Assembly: GCA_019245755.1 (NCBI GenBank)
Contig: JAFARC010000045.1
Span: forward strand, 119,295-183,294
DNA: 64,000 nucleotides
Direction: 5' to 3'
From: Mycobacteriaceae bacterium
GTDB lineage: Bacteria > Actinomycetota > Actinomycetes > Mycobacteriales > Mycobacteriaceae
Part shown: in pieces, positions 10,785 to 20,207 of the stretch
How positions within the stretch are numbered: position 1 is the first letter of the stretch
Layout: each line of letters begins with the position of its first letter
The notes under the pieces: model-generated
Database searches by the model: none
Seen by the model: the letters and a program-made list of their open reading frames with translations, nothing else
What the model was told of the DNA's origin: nothing
Position numbers and translations under genes: made by a program

Positions 10785-10839
10785 GGAGTAACCGGTGGGC
10801 ACGCTGTGAGCCCGCCGATGAACAACGCAGGAGGCAGCG

Positions 10840-11034
10840 ATGGCTCAGGAGCAGACCAAGCGTGGCGGTGGTGGCGGCGAGGACGACGACCTCACCGGCA
10901 GCACGGCCGCCGGCCAGGAGCGTCGCGACAAGCTCACCGAGGAAACCGACGACCTGCTGGACGAGATCGACGACGTGCTCGAAGAGAACGCCGAGGATTT
11001 CGTGCGCGCGTACGTCCAAAAGGGCGGACAGTGA
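10840..11034 (+). CDS. pup: Prokaryotic ubiquitin-like protein
   Basis: Pup is the 64-residue modifier attached through its C-terminus to lysines of proteins destined for the proteasome. The protein is acidic and mostly disordered, with a glycine stretch (RGGGGGED), a helical Mpa-binding part ([21 protein letters not shown]) and the terminus KGGQ. Ending in Gln means it must be deamidated by Dop before PafA can ligate it. AGGAGG sits about 6 nt before the ATG. The stop overlaps the prcB start as GTGA, so modifier and protease are translated together. Confidence 0.98.
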   Translation: MAQEQTKRGGGGGEDDDLTGSTAAGQERRDKLTEETDDLLDEIDDVLEENAEDFVRAYVQKGGQ

Positions 11035-11921
11035 CCTGGCCGCAACCCGATCAGCTGGCCTTTCCGAAACCTTTACCTGGAGCACCCTCCGTCCCTGTGG
11101 ACCTGTCGTCCTTTTCTGAATATCTGCGCCGGCAGGCGCCCGAACTGCTGCCGGTCGGCGGTGGTGTCCCGGCGGGCACCCAGCTGGCACACGGCACCAC
11201 CATCGTGGCGCTGAACTACCCCGGCGGCGTGGTCATCGCCGGCGACCGGCGCGCGACCCAGGGCAACATGATCGCCAGCCGCGACATGAAAAAGGTCTAT
11301 ATCACCGACGACTACACCGCGACCGGCATCGCGGGCACAGCCGCGATCGCGGTCGAGTTCGCCCGGTTGTATGCGGTCGAGCTGGAGCACTACGAAAAAG
11401 TCGAAGGCGTGCCGCTGACGTTCCGGGGGAAGGTCAATCGGCTGGCGATCATGGTGCGCGGGAATCTCGGCGCGGCGATGCAGGGACTGGTCGCGCTGCC
11501 GCTGCTGGTCGGCTACGACGTCGATGACCCCGATCCGCCGCGGGCCGGGCGGGTGGTGTCGTTCGACGCCGCCGGCGGCTGGAACATCGAGGAAGAGGGC
11601 TACCAGGCGGTGGGCTCGGGATCGGTATTCGCGAAGTCGTCGATCAAGAAGCTGTATACGCAGGTGGTGGACCAGGATTCGGCGCTGCGCGTGGCGGTGG
11701 AGGCCCTCTATGACGCGGCCGACGACGACTCGGCCACCGGAGGTCCCGACCTGGTGCGCGGTATCTATCCGACTGCGGTGACCATCAGCGCCGAGGGTGC
11801 CGTCGAGGTGCCGGAGGAGCGGATCGCCCAGTTGGCCCGCGACGTCATCGAAAACCGTTCTCGCGCAAAGCCATTGCGTCCCGACGTCGCCGAGCCGACC
11901 GACCTGCGGGGCGGCCCGTGA
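11031..11921 (+). CDS. prcB: 20S proteasome beta subunit
   Basis: PrcB forms the two catalytic inner rings of the proteasome. It is made with a propeptide that is removed at Gly55|Thr56 ([13 protein letters not shown]), leaving Thr56 as N-terminal nucleophile. The following [11 protein letters not shown], the lysine region and [16 protein letters not shown] are typical of active beta subunits. I chose GTG 11031, which overlaps the pup stop and gives 296 residues; longer in-frame starts run back inside pup and are not credible. The end overlaps prcA by GTGA, suiting one-to-one production of the two subunits. Confidence 0.97.
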   Translation: MTWPQPDQLAFPKPLPGAPSVPVDLSSFSEYLRRQAPELLPVGGGVPAGTQLAHGTTIVALNYPGGVVIAGDRRATQGNMIASRDMKKVYITDDYTATGIAGTAAIAVEFARLYAVELEHYEKVEGVPLTFRGKVNRLAIMVRGNLGAAMQGLVALPLLVGYDVDDPDPPRAGRVVSFDAAGGWNIEEEGYQAVGSGSVFAKSSIKKLYTQVVDQDSALRVAVEALYDAADDDSATGGPDLVRGIYPTAVTISAEGAVEVPEERIAQLARDVIENRSRAKPLRPDVAEPTDLRGGP

Positions 11922-12640
11922 GCTTCCCGTATTTCATCTCGCCGGAGCAGGCGATGCGCGAGCGCTCGGAGCTGGCGCGCAAGGGTATCGCTCGTGGCCG
12001 CAGTGTGCTGGCGCTGGCGTACGCCGACGGGGTGTTGTTCGTCGCGGAAAACCCGTCGCGGTCGCTGCAAAAGATCAGCGAACTCTACGACAGGGTGGGC
12101 TTCGCCGCGGTCGGCCGATTCAACGAGTTCGACAACCTGCGCCGCGGCGGGATCCAGTACGCCGACACGCGGGGATACGCCTACGACCGCCGCGACGTCA
12201 CCGGACGGCAGCTGGCCAACGTGTACGCGCAGACCCTCGGCACCATCTTCACCGAGCAGGCCAAGCCCTACGAGGTCGAGCTGTGCGTGGCCGAGGTCGC
12301 CCATTATGGCGAGACCAAACCGCCTGAGCTGTACCGGATCACCTATGACGGGTCGATCAACGACGAGCCGCACTACGTGGTGATGGGCGGCACGACCGAT
12401 CCGATCACCTCCGCACTGAAGGAGTCATACCGCGAGGGCGCCAACCTGGGTGATGCGGTGCGAATGGCGGTCAAGGCGCTGGAGGCTGGCATCACCGGCA
12501 ACGGGTCGGGTTCGGCGGAGCCGCGCACCCTGGGCGTGTCGACGCTCGAGGTGGCCGTGCTAGACCAGAACCGGCCGCGCCGCGCGTTCCGGCGTATCAC
12601 CGGGTCGGCGTTGGATGCGCTTCTGCCCCAGCAGTCTTAG
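11918..12640 (+). CDS. prcA: 20S proteasome alpha subunit
   Basis: PrcA forms the outer, non-catalytic rings whose N-termini gate the pore and which receive the C-termini of Mpa. The 240-residue protein starts with [23 protein letters not shown], the gating segment and first alpha-helix, and continues with [19 protein letters not shown] and the family piece [21 protein letters not shown]. There is no catalytic threonine, as expected. The GTG start overlaps the prcB stop. A 167-nt gap with a LexA-like box follows before pafA. Confidence 0.97.
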   Translation: MSFPYFISPEQAMRERSELARKGIARGRSVLALAYADGVLFVAENPSRSLQKISELYDRVGFAAVGRFNEFDNLRRGGIQYADTRGYAYDRRDVTGRQLANVYAQTLGTIFTEQAKPYEVELCVAEVAHYGETKPPELYRITYDGSINDEPHYVVMGGTTDPITSALKESYREGANLGDAVRMAVKALEAGITGNGSGSAEPRTLGVSTLEVAVLDQNRPRRAFRRITGSALDALLPQQS

Positions 12641-12695
12641 GCCGCAGAACGGCGGCGGTGCCGTCGATATCGCAGCTCGGCATCGGCTGATGCAT

Positions 12696-12711
12696 TCGAA
12701 TGTACGTTCGA
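12696..12711 (+). promoter_or_regulatory. LexA-like (SOS) operator upstream of pafA
   Basis: TCGAATGTACGTTCGA matches the mycobacterial LexA consensus TCGAAC-N4-GTTCGA at 11 of 12 defined positions. It contains TACGTT (12703-12708), which fits a -10 hexamer, so LexA binding would block a promoter placed here. Downstream come a strong AGGAGGGG (12738-12745) and an in-frame GTG (12754) that would lengthen PafA by 18 residues. In M. tuberculosis, as I recall, an SOS-induced HNH-type gene lies in this interval, so the box could also be the remains of such a gene. Confidence 0.6.
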
Positions 12712-12794
12712 GTGCTGGTTGGGTTCCTTGAGCGGTCAGGAGGGGTTACCGGCGTGGCCTGCCAGGTTGCGCGCCGTTGTGCCGGGACAACCAG

Positions 12795-12807
12795 TACGCT
12801 CGATTGG
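12795..12807 (+). promoter_or_regulatory. Leaderless -10 element of pafA
   Basis: TACGCT at 12795-12800 is followed after 7 nt by the GTG (12808) that matches the known start of PafA proteins. No ribosome-binding site precedes this GTG, which fits leaderless translation. The same hexamer and spacing recur in front of pafB. Confidence 0.5.
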
Positions 12808-14166
12808 GTGCAGCGTCGAATCATGGGCATCGAGACCGAATTCGGTGTCACCTGCACCTTCCACGGACATCGTCGACTGTCTCCAGACGAGGTGGCGCGC
12901 TACCTGTTCCGGCGGGTGGTGTCGTGGGGCCGCAGCTCCAACGTGTTCCTCCGCAACGGCGCCCGGCTCTATCTGGATGTGGGCTCGCACCCCGAGTACG
13001 CCACCGCCGAATGCGACAGCCTGGTGCAGCTGGTCACCCACGACCGCGCCGGTGAGCGCGTGCTCGAAGACCTGCTGATCGACGCCGAGCAGCGGTTGGC
13101 CGACGAGGGCATCGGCGGCGACATCTACCTGTTCAAGAACAACACCGACTCCGCCGGCAACTCCTACGGTTGCCACGAGAACTACCTGATCGTGCGCGCG
13201 GGCGAATTCTCGCGGATCTCCGACGTGCTGCTCCCGTTCCTGGTCACCCGCCAGCTGATCTGCGGCGCCGGCAAGGTCCTGCAAACCCCCAAGGCGGCCA
13301 CGTTCTGCCTGAGCCAGCGCGCCGAGCACATCTGGGAGGGCGTCTCGTCGGCCACCACCCGCAGCCGGCCGATCATCAACACCCGCGACGAGCCGCACGC
13401 CGACGCCGAGAAGTACCGCCGCCTGCACGTCATCGTCGGCGACTCCAACATGTGCGAGACCACCACGATGCTCAAGGTGGGCACCGCCGCGTTGGTGCTG
13501 GAAATGATCGAATCCGGGGTGGCCTTCCGTGACTTCTCGCTGGACAATCCGATCCGGGCGATCCGGGAGGTCAGCCACGACCTGACAGGGCGGCGTCCGG
13601 TCCGGCTGGCCGGCGGGCGGCAGGCCAGCGCGCTGGACATCCAGCGCGAGTACTACGCGCGCGCGGTCGAACACCTGCAGACCCGCGAACCCAACGTGCA
13701 GATCGAGCAGGTCGTCGACCTGTGGGGCCGCCAACTCGACGCGGTCGAGAGCCAGGACTTCGCCAAGGTCGACACCGAGATCGACTGGGTGATCAAGCGC
13801 AAGCTGTTCCAGCGCTACCAGGACCGCTACAGCCTGGAGTTGTCCGATCCGAAGATCTCCCAGCTCGACCTCGCCTACCACGACATCAAGCGTGGCCGCG
13901 GCGTGTTCGACCTGCTGCAGCGCAAGGGCCTGGCCGCGCGGATCACCACCGACGAGGAGATCGAAGAGGCCGTCGACACCCCGCCGCAGACCACACGGGC
14001 CAAGCTGCGCGGCGAGTTCATCAGCGCCGCACAGGAAGCCGGCCGCGACTTCACCGTCGACTGGGTACATCTCAAGCTCAACGACCAGGCGCAGCGCACT
14101 GTGCTGTGCAAGGACCCGTTCCGGTCGGTCGACGAGCGGGTCAAGCGCCTGATCGCCAGCATGTAA
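12808..14166 (+). CDS. pafA: Pup-protein ligase
   Basis: PafA uses ATP to join the C-terminal glutamate of Pup to substrate lysines, marking them for Mpa and the proteasome. From GTG 12808 it has 452 residues, the length I remember for M. tuberculosis PafA, and starts [17 protein letters not shown] with the metal-binding glutamates. Asp57 in [16 protein letters not shown] is the catalytic base, and HENYLIV and [16 protein letters not shown] are shared with Dop. A second in-frame GTG at 12754 has a much better ribosome site and would add 18 residues (beginning [10 protein letters not shown] after the initiator), possibly from a LexA-controlled transcript. pafB follows after 74 nt. Confidence 0.97.
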   Translation: MQRRIMGIETEFGVTCTFHGHRRLSPDEVARYLFRRVVSWGRSSNVFLRNGARLYLDVGSHPEYATAECDSLVQLVTHDRAGERVLEDLLIDAEQRLADEGIGGDIYLFKNNTDSAGNSYGCHENYLIVRAGEFSRISDVLLPFLVTRQLICGAGKVLQTPKAATFCLSQRAEHIWEGVSSATTRSRPIINTRDEPHADAEKYRRLHVIVGDSNMCETTTMLKVGTAALVLEMIESGVAFRDFSLDNPIRAIREVSHDLTGRRPVRLAGGRQASALDIQREYYARAVEHLQTREPNVQIEQVVDLWGRQLDAVESQDFAKVDTEIDWVIKRKLFQRYQDRYSLELSDPKISQLDLAYHDIKRGRGVFDLLQRKGLAARITTDEEIEEAVDTPPQTTRAKLRGEFISAAQEAGRDFTVDWVHLKLNDQAQRTVLCKDPFRSVDERVKRLIASM

Positions 14167-14227
14167 CCCCCGCCCGATCACGATGTGCGCCGCGGAGCGG
14201 CGCAAGGAGGAGTCGGGCAGTCGGTTC

Positions 14228-14240
14228 TACGCTGGGACGC
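14228..14240 (+). promoter_or_regulatory. Leaderless -10 element of pafBC
   Basis: TACGCT at 14228-14233 lies 7 nt before the GTG start of pafB, copying the arrangement in front of pafA. An AGGAGG at about 14210 is too far from the GTG to be its ribosome site. I infer a separate leaderless promoter for pafB-pafC. Confidence 0.5.
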
Positions 14241-15233
14241 GTGGGGATCTCCAAAGTCGAGCGGCTGATGAACCTGGTTATCGCGCTGCTGTCCACCCGC
14301 AACTACATCACCGCCGACCGGATCCGCCAGACGGTCTACGGCTACGCCGACAACCCGAGCGACGACGCGTTTTCCCGGATGTTCGAGCGCGACAAGAACG
14401 AGCTGCGCGATCTGGGCATCCCGCTCGAAACCGGGCGGGTGTCCCGGCTGGATCCCAGCGAGGGTTACCGGATCAAGCGCGAGGCGTACTCGCTTCCCGA
14501 CATCGAGCTGACCGCCGACGAGGCGGCCGCCGTCGCGGTGGCCACCCAGCTCTGGCAGTCACCAGAGCTGATCACCGCGACCCAGGGAGCGCTGCTGAAG
14601 CTGCGCGCCGCCGGCGTCGACGTCGACGCACCCGACAGCGTGGCGATCACGTCGGCGTCCGCGCTGCCGGGCATCCGCGCGTCGGAGTCGGTGCTGGGAA
14701 CCCTGTTGTCAGCCATCGACTCCGGGCAGGCCGTGCGGTTCGGACATCGCTCGTCGCGTGCCGAGCCATACAACACCCGCACCGTCGAGCCCTGGGGCGT
14801 GGTCACCGACCGCGGCCGCTGGTATCTGGTCGGCCGCGACCGTGACCGCAACGCGATCCGCACCTTCCGGCTGTCGCGGATCGGGGCCGAAGTGAAACCC
14901 ATCGGTCCCGCCGGCGCGGTCAGCAAGCCCAACGACGTCGACCTGCGGCAGGTCGTCGCCCGAGTGGTCGGGGAAGCGCCGACCGGCATCGAGGCCCGGG
15001 TATGGGTCGCCGCCGACCGGGCCACCGCGTTGCGGCGCGCTGGCACTGTCGTCGACCACGCGGTGCTGAACGGGCGGGACGGCGACGTGCTGGCGATCGA
15101 CATCGGCTCGCCGGATCGGTTGGCGCGTGAGATCGCCGGGTACGGCCCGGACGCGGTGGTGCTGGAGCCCGAATCGCTGCGCGAAGCGGTGCTCGACCGG
15201 CTGCGCGCGCAGGCTGGCCAGGTGACGGCATGA
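14241..15233 (+). CDS. pafB: WYL-domain transcriptional regulator PafB
   Basis: PafB pairs with PafC to activate the LexA-independent DNA-damage response of mycobacteria; despite the name it is not needed for pupylation. The 330-residue protein has an N-terminal winged-helix region (ISKVERLMNLVIALLSTRNYITADRIRQ), a middle part with LTADEAAAVAVATQLW, and a WYL domain with RTVEPWGVVTDRGRWYLVGRDRDR, whose WYL-like core probably senses a nucleic-acid ligand. I chose GTG 14241 because it aligns with the family start and has a leaderless -10. It overlaps pafC by ATGA. Confidence 0.95.
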   Translation: MGISKVERLMNLVIALLSTRNYITADRIRQTVYGYADNPSDDAFSRMFERDKNELRDLGIPLETGRVSRLDPSEGYRIKREAYSLPDIELTADEAAAVAVATQLWQSPELITATQGALLKLRAAGVDVDAPDSVAITSASALPGIRASESVLGTLLSAIDSGQAVRFGHRSSRAEPYNTRTVEPWGVVTDRGRWYLVGRDRDRNAIRTFRLSRIGAEVKPIGPAGAVSKPNDVDLRQVVARVVGEAPTGIEARVWVAADRATALRRAGTVVDHAVLNGRDGDVLAIDIGSPDRLAREIAGYGPDAVVLEPESLREAVLDRLRAQAGQVTA

Positions 15234-16189
15234 GTCAACTGCAGACCCGGCTGGTCCGGCTGCTCAACATGGTGCCTTATTTCCAGGCCAACCCGGGCAT
15301 CAGCGCCGCCGACGCGGCCGCCGACCTCGGCGTCACCCCCAAGCAGCTGATGGAAGACCTCAACCAGCTGTGGATGTGCGGGCTGCCCGGTTACGGGCCC
15401 GGCGACCTGATCGACCTGTCGTTCTCCGAGGAAAGCATCGAGGTCACTTTTTCGGCGGGCATGGACCGGCCGCTTCGGCTGACCTCCCCGGAAGCGACGG
15501 CGCTGCTGGTGGCGCTGCGGGCCTTGGTCGAGGTGCCGGGCATGGTCGATCCGGAGGCCGCCCGCGGCGCGATCGCCAAGATCGAGTCCGCTGCCGGAGC
15601 GGCCGGGACCGCGACCATGCCCGCCGCCACCATGGCCGCCGAAAGCCCGTCCGCGGCCGCCGCCCGGGACGCGGTGCGCCGGCGCCGCGCGCTGGCGATC
15701 GAGTACTACTCGGCGTCGCGCGACACGTCATCGCACCGGGTGGTCGACCCGATCCGGATCGTTTTCGTCGGTGACCAGAGCTACCTGGAAGGCTGGTGCC
15801 GCGCCGCCGAGGGCGTCCGGCTGTTCCGGTTCGACCGCATCGACGACGCGCGGGTTCTCGACGAGCCCGCTGCGCCGCCCCCGCCCGCCGTGCAGGAGGG
15901 CCCGCACACGTCGCTGTTCGACGCCGACCCGTCGTTGCCGTCGGCGACGCTGCGGGTCGCCGCAGAGGCGTCGTGGATGTTCGACTACTACCCGATGCGC
16001 GCGCTCACCGAGCTGGCCGACGGCTCCTGGGAAGCGGCGATGACCTACGCATCCGAGGAATGGATGGCGCGGCTGGTGCTCGGCTTCGGATCCTCGGTGC
16101 GGGTACTGGCGCCGGACTCGCTGGCCGACCGGGTGCGGCGCAGCGCCGCGGCGGCTGTGCGGGCCTACGACGCCGTAACCCTGCGGTAG
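15230..16189 (+). CDS. pafC: WYL-domain transcriptional regulator PafC
   Basis: PafC is the partner of PafB in the heterodimeric activator of DNA-repair genes. The 319 residues begin with a winged-helix domain (LQTRLVRLLNMVPYFQANPGISAADAAADLGV), followed by a WYL region (DPIRIVFVGDQSYLEGWCRAAEGVRLFRFDRI) and a C-terminal extension domain. The ATG overlaps the pafB stop, which should keep the subunits in equal amounts. The stop codon TAG forms part of a -10-like TAGCAT in front of tatA. Confidence 0.95.
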   Translation: MSQLQTRLVRLLNMVPYFQANPGISAADAAADLGVTPKQLMEDLNQLWMCGLPGYGPGDLIDLSFSEESIEVTFSAGMDRPLRLTSPEATALLVALRALVEVPGMVDPEAARGAIAKIESAAGAAGTATMPAATMAAESPSAAAARDAVRRRRALAIEYYSASRDTSSHRVVDPIRIVFVGDQSYLEGWCRAAEGVRLFRFDRIDDARVLDEPAAPPPPAVQEGPHTSLFDADPSLPSATLRVAAEASWMFDYYPMRALTELADGSWEAAMTYASEEWMARLVLGFGSSVRVLAPDSLADRVRRSAAAAVRAYDAVTLR

Positions 16190-16216
16190 CATCGAAGCGA
16201 CGTCTGGAGGTATGAC

Positions 16217-16474
16217 ATGGGCAGTCTCAGTCCCTGGCACTGGGCAATCATCGCCGTCGTGGTGATCGTGCTGTTCGGTTCCAAGAAGCTCCCCGACGCA
16301 GCCCGCTCGCTGGGCAAGTCGCTGCGAATCTTCAAGTCCGAGGTGCGTGAGCTGCAGAACGAGGGCAAGCCGCAACCGGCGCCGCCGCCTGCCACCCCCG
16401 TGGAGTCAGAGCGCGTCGAACATCCCGCGCCGCCCGCCCCCGAGCAGAACCACACCGACGCCAAACCGGCCTAA
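16217..16474 (+). CDS. tatA: Sec-independent translocase subunit TatA
   Basis: TatA forms the protein-conducting part of the twin-arginine translocase, which exports folded proteins across the inner membrane. The 85 residues show the standard plan: a short N-terminus, one membrane helix ([20 protein letters not shown]), an amphipathic helix ([21 protein letters not shown]) and a Pro-rich soluble tail. TGGAGGT precedes the ATG. It is followed by tatC after 81 nt, or after 9 nt if the longer CTG-initiated tatC is used. The neighbours pafC and tatC are as expected for mycobacteria. Confidence 0.96.
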   Translation: MGSLSPWHWAIIAVVVIVLFGSKKLPDAARSLGKSLRIFKSEVRELQNEGKPQPAPPPATPVESERVEHPAPPAPEQNHTDAKPA

Positions 16475-16555
16475 TCCCGCACCCTGAAGACACCAGGTCT
16501 TCTGCGTCGGCTCGACCCCCGTCGCCGCCGCAGCCGAACCAATCCCGACGGGACG

Positions 16556-17419
16556 ATGTCGCTCGTCGAACACATCCGCGAGCTGCGGGTCCGGCTGCTG
16601 GTCTCGCTCGCGGCCGTCGGGCTCACCACGATCATTGGATTCATCTGGTACAGCCACGGCCTGTTCGGGCTGGAAAGCCTCGGCGGCTGGTTGCGCCACC
16701 CGTACTGCTCACTGCCGGCGTCCGCCCGGGCGGACATCAGCGCTGACGGCAGCTGCCGGCTGCTGGCGACCGCGCCGTTCGACCAGTTCATGCTGCGGCT
16801 GAAGGTCGCCACGACGGCCGGCATCGTGCTGGCCTGCCCGGTCTGGCTGTATGAGTTGTGGGCGTTCATCACCCCCGGCCTCTACAAAAACGAGCGGCGG
16901 TTCGCAACGTTGTTCGTCAGCTGCGCGGCGGTGCTTTTCGTGGCCGGGGCGGTGCTGGCCTACATCGTGCTCTCCAAGGCGCTGCGCTTTCTGCTGACCG
17001 TCGGGAGCGACGTCCAGGTGACCGCGCTCTCCGGCGACCGATATTTCGGTTTTTTGATCAACCTGCTGCTGGTCTTCGGGGTGAGCTTCGAGTTCCCGCT
17101 GCTGATCGTCATGCTGAACATGGTCGGTGTAGTCAGCCACGCGCGGCTGAAGAGCTGGCGGCGGGGCCTCATCTTCGCCCTGTTCGTGTTCGCCGCCATC
17201 GTCACACCTGGCTCCGACCCGTTCTCGATGTTCGCGCTGGGCGTCGCGTTGAGTCTTTTGCTGGAGCTTTCGATACAAATCGCGAGGGTTCATGACAAGC
17301 GCAAGGCCAAGCGGGCGGCGGCCGCGCTCGCCGCGCTGCCCGACGATGAAGCCTCGCCAATCGAGCCACCCTCGGCGGTCCCGTCGCCGTCGCGGGTCGC
17401 GCCGCCAGACGACGTTTAG
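16556..17419 (+). CDS. tatC: Sec-independent translocase subunit TatC
   Basis: TatC is the six-helix receptor that recognises twin-arginine signal peptides. Membrane segments such as [37 protein letters not shown] and [24 protein letters not shown] are clear, and the last contains the conserved FGVSFEFP glutamate. From ATG 16556 the protein has 287 residues. The frame is open for 27 more codons back to the tatA stop, and these codons ([23 protein letters not shown]) resemble the annotated N-terminus of M. tuberculosis TatC. Only a CTG (16484) could start that longer form, so the true start is uncertain. A strongly basic cytoplasmic N-terminus would suit the positive-inside rule. Confidence 0.93.
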   Translation: MSLVEHIRELRVRLLVSLAAVGLTTIIGFIWYSHGLFGLESLGGWLRHPYCSLPASARADISADGSCRLLATAPFDQFMLRLKVATTAGIVLACPVWLYELWAFITPGLYKNERRFATLFVSCAAVLFVAGAVLAYIVLSKALRFLLTVGSDVQVTALSGDRYFGFLINLLLVFGVSFEFPLLIVMLNMVGVVSHARLKSWRRGLIFALFVFAAIVTPGSDPFSMFALGVALSLLLELSIQIARVHDKRKAKRAAAALAALPDDEASPIEPPSAVPSPSRVAPPDDV

Positions 17420-17426
17420 GTAAGCC

Positions 17427-20168
17427 GTGAGCAGACTGGCGCAGTTGCGCGCGCTGCTGCCATTCGACCTGGACCCGTTTCAGCGGGAGGCCTGCGAGGC
17501 GCTGGAACGCGGCCACGGCGTGCTGGTCTGCGCGCCCACCGGCGCCGGCAAAACGGTGGTCGGTGAGTTCGCGGTTCACCTGGCCCTGGCCGCCGGCCGA
17601 AAATGCTTCTACACCACGCCGATCAAGGCGCTGAGCAACCAGAAGCACAATGACCTCATCGGCCGTTACGGCCCCGAGCGGATCGGCCTGCTCACCGGCG
17701 ACGTCTCGATCAACGGCGACGCGCCGGTGGTGGTGATGACCACCGAAGTGCTGCGCAACATGCTCTACGCGGACTCGCCCACGCTGGACGGCCTTTCCTA
17801 CGTCGTGATGGACGAGGTGCACTTCCTGGCCGACCGGATGCGCGGCGCGGTGTGGGAAGAGGTGATCCTCAACCTGCCGGACGAGGTGCGCCTGGTGAGC
17901 CTTTCGGCCACCGTCAGCAACGCCGAAGAATTCGGCGGCTGGATACAGACCGTGCGCGGGGACACCGCCGTGGTCGTTTCCGATCACCGGCCGGTGCCGC
18001 TGTGGCAACACATGCTGGTAGGCAAGCGGCTGTTCGACCTGTTCGACTACTCCGGCGGCGACGGTCCCGACGACGCCGGCCGCGGCACCGAGGTCAATCC
18101 GGCGCTGCTGCGGCACATCGCGAACCGACGCGAAGCCGACCGGCTGGCCGACTGGCGGCCCCGCGGCCGGGGCCGCAATCCGTGGTCGAGCCTGTTTCGC
18201 GCGCCGTCGCGGCCCGAGGTGATCAGGCTGCTGGACGCCGACGCGCTGTTGCCGGCGATCACCTTCGTGTTCTCCCGGGCGGGTTGCGACGCGGCCGTCG
18301 CGCAGTGCCTGCGCTCACCGCTGCGGATGACCGACGAGGACGAACGCGACCGCATCGCCGAGGTCATCGACCGTCGCACCGGCGGGCTGTCCGACGCGGA
18401 CCTGGCCGTGCTCGGTTATTACGAGTGGCGCGAGGGCCTGTTGCGCGGGTTGGCCGCGCACCACGCCGGCATGCTGCCGATCTTCCGGCACACCGTCGAA
18501 GAGCTGTTCACCGCCGGGCTGATCAAGGCGGTGTTCGCCACCGAGACGCTGGCGCTGGGCATCAACATGCCGGCCCGCACCGTCGTGCTCGAGCGGCTGG
18601 TGAAGTTCAACGGCGAGCAGCACGTCAACCTGACACCGGGGGAGTACACGCAACTCACCGGCCGCGCAGGGCGGCGCGGCATCGACGTCGAGGGCCACGC
18701 CGTGGTGATGTGGCACCCGGACGTCGATCCGACCGAAGTCGCCGGGCTCGCGTCGACCCGCACGTTCGGCCTGCGCAGCTCGTTCTCGCCCACCTACAAC
18801 ATGACGATCAACCTGGTGCAGCAGATGGGGCCGGAGCAGGCGCACGGCCTGCTGGAACGCTCGTTCGCGCAGTACCAGGCCGACCGGTCGGTGGTCGGCC
18901 TGGTACGAGGCATCGGCCGCGGTGAAAAGCTGCTCGCCCAGATCAGGGCCGAGCTCGGCGACCCCGACAGTGGTCAGGCCGACGTGCTGCTCGACTATGT
19001 GCGGCTGCGCGCCAAGATCAGCGAGCTGGAACGCGCACAGGCCAGGTCGTCGCGGCTGCAGCGGCGCAAGGCCGCCAACGACGCGCTGTCGGCGCTTCGT
19101 CGCGGCGACATCATCTCGATCACCCACGGCCGGCGCGGCGGGCTCGCCGTGGTGCTCGAACCCGACCGCGACTCCAACGAGCCACGGCCGCTGGTGCTGA
19201 CCGAAAACCGATGGGCCGGACGGATCTCATCGGCGGACTACTCGGGCGCGCCGCCGCCTCTGGGTTCGATGACGCTGCCCAAGCGCGTCGAGCACCGGCA
19301 GCCGCGGGTGCGCCGCGACGTCGCCTCGGCGTTGCGATCGGCTGCCGCTGGCCTGGCGGTACCCGGCCGAACGGGCCGCAGCGGCGAGCCGGACGTCGAC
19401 CCCGAACTGCTCTCGCTTCGTGACCAGGCGCGACGCCACCCGGCGCATCGGATCGGTGACCGGGACGCCAAGGTGCGGGCGGGCGAACGGTATCTGCGCA
19501 CCGAGCGAGAAAACGATCAGCTGCGCCGCAAGGTGGCGGCGGCGACCAACTCGCTGGCCCGCACATTCGACCGCATCGTCGGGCTGTTGACCGAGCGCGA
19601 GTTCATCCGGACCGATCGCGACGGCTCCCCCCGGGCGACCGACGACGGCCGACTGCTCGCCCGGATCTACTCCGAGAGCGATCTGCTGGTCGCCGAATGC
19701 CTGCGCAGCGGGGCGTGGACGGGGTTGAGCCCGGCCGAACTGGCCGCGGTGGTGTCCGCGGTCGTGTACGAGTCGCGCGGCGGTGACGGGCCGGCCCCGC
19801 CGAGTGCCGCCGAGGTGCCGACGGCCCCGCTGCGGCGGGCGCTCGCGCACACGGCGCGGCTGTCGGCGGCGATCCGGACCGACGAGCAGCGCCACCGGAT
19901 CAGTCTCAGTCGCGAGCCCGACGAGGGGTTCGTCACCGCGATCTACCGCTGGGCAACCACCGGGGATCTGACTGCCGCGCTGGCGGCATCCGACACCGCC
20001 GGAAGCGCAAGTCCGCTGCAAGCCGGCGATTTCGTGCGATGGTGCCGACAGGTGCTCGACGTGCTCGACCAGGTCCGCGACGCCGCCGCCGACAAGGCCC
20101 TGCGCAGCGCCGCGAAACGCGCCATCGACGACATTCGCCGCGGCGTCGTCGCAGTTGATGGCGGGTAG
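17427..20168 (+). CDS. helY: Ski2-like superfamily 2 RNA helicase HelY
   Basis: A 913-residue DExH helicase related to Ski2/Mtr4, thought to act on RNA. The core has Walker A CAPTGAGKTVVGEFA near residues 29-43, motif Ia TTPIKALSNQK, the DEVH box VVMDEVHFLADRMRG, SATVSN and the late motif QLTGRAGRRGIDVEGH. Beyond about residue 500 it has a coiled-coil/winged-helix part (DVLLDYVRLRAKISELERAQ) and a C-terminal DSHCT-like domain. GTG 17427 follows tatC by 7 nt, so the helicase is probably read from the tat transcript. Its length is close to that of the known mycobacterial protein. Confidence 0.93.
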   Translation: MSRLAQLRALLPFDLDPFQREACEALERGHGVLVCAPTGAGKTVVGEFAVHLALAAGRKCFYTTPIKALSNQKHNDLIGRYGPERIGLLTGDVSINGDAPVVVMTTEVLRNMLYADSPTLDGLSYVVMDEVHFLADRMRGAVWEEVILNLPDEVRLVSLSATVSNAEEFGGWIQTVRGDTAVVVSDHRPVPLWQHMLVGKRLFDLFDYSGGDGPDDAGRGTEVNPALLRHIANRREADRLADWRPRGRGRNPWSSLFRAPSRPEVIRLLDADALLPAITFVFSRAGCDAAVAQCLRSPLRMTDEDERDRIAEVIDRRTGGLSDADLAVLGYYEWREGLLRGLAAHHAGMLPIFRHTVEELFTAGLIKAVFATETLALGINMPARTVVLERLVKFNGEQHVNLTPGEYTQLTGRAGRRGIDVEGHAVVMWHPDVDPTEVAGLASTRTFGLRSSFSPTYNMTINLVQQMGPEQAHGLLERSFAQYQADRSVVGLVRGIGRGEKLLAQIRAELGDPDSGQADVLLDYVRLRAKISELERAQARSSRLQRRKAANDALSALRRGDIISITHGRRGGLAVVLEPDRDSNEPRPLVLTENRWAGRISSADYSGAPPPLGSMTLPKRVEHRQPRVRRDVASALRSAAAGLAVPGRTGRSGEPDVDPELLSLRDQARRHPAHRIGDRDAKVRAGERYLRTERENDQLRRKVAAATNSLARTFDRIVGLLTEREFIRTDRDGSPRATDDGRLLARIYSESDLLVAECLRSGAWTGLSPAELAAVVSAVVYESRGGDGPAPPSAAEVPTAPLRRALAHTARLSAAIRTDEQRHRISLSREPDEGFVTAIYRWATTGDLTAALAASDTAGSASPLQAGDFVRWCRQVLDVLDQVRDAAADKALRSAAKRAIDDIRRGVVAVDGG

Positions 20169-20207
20169 TGTGGCAGCCGATACACCGGCTGACGGAATGG
20201 AGACACG

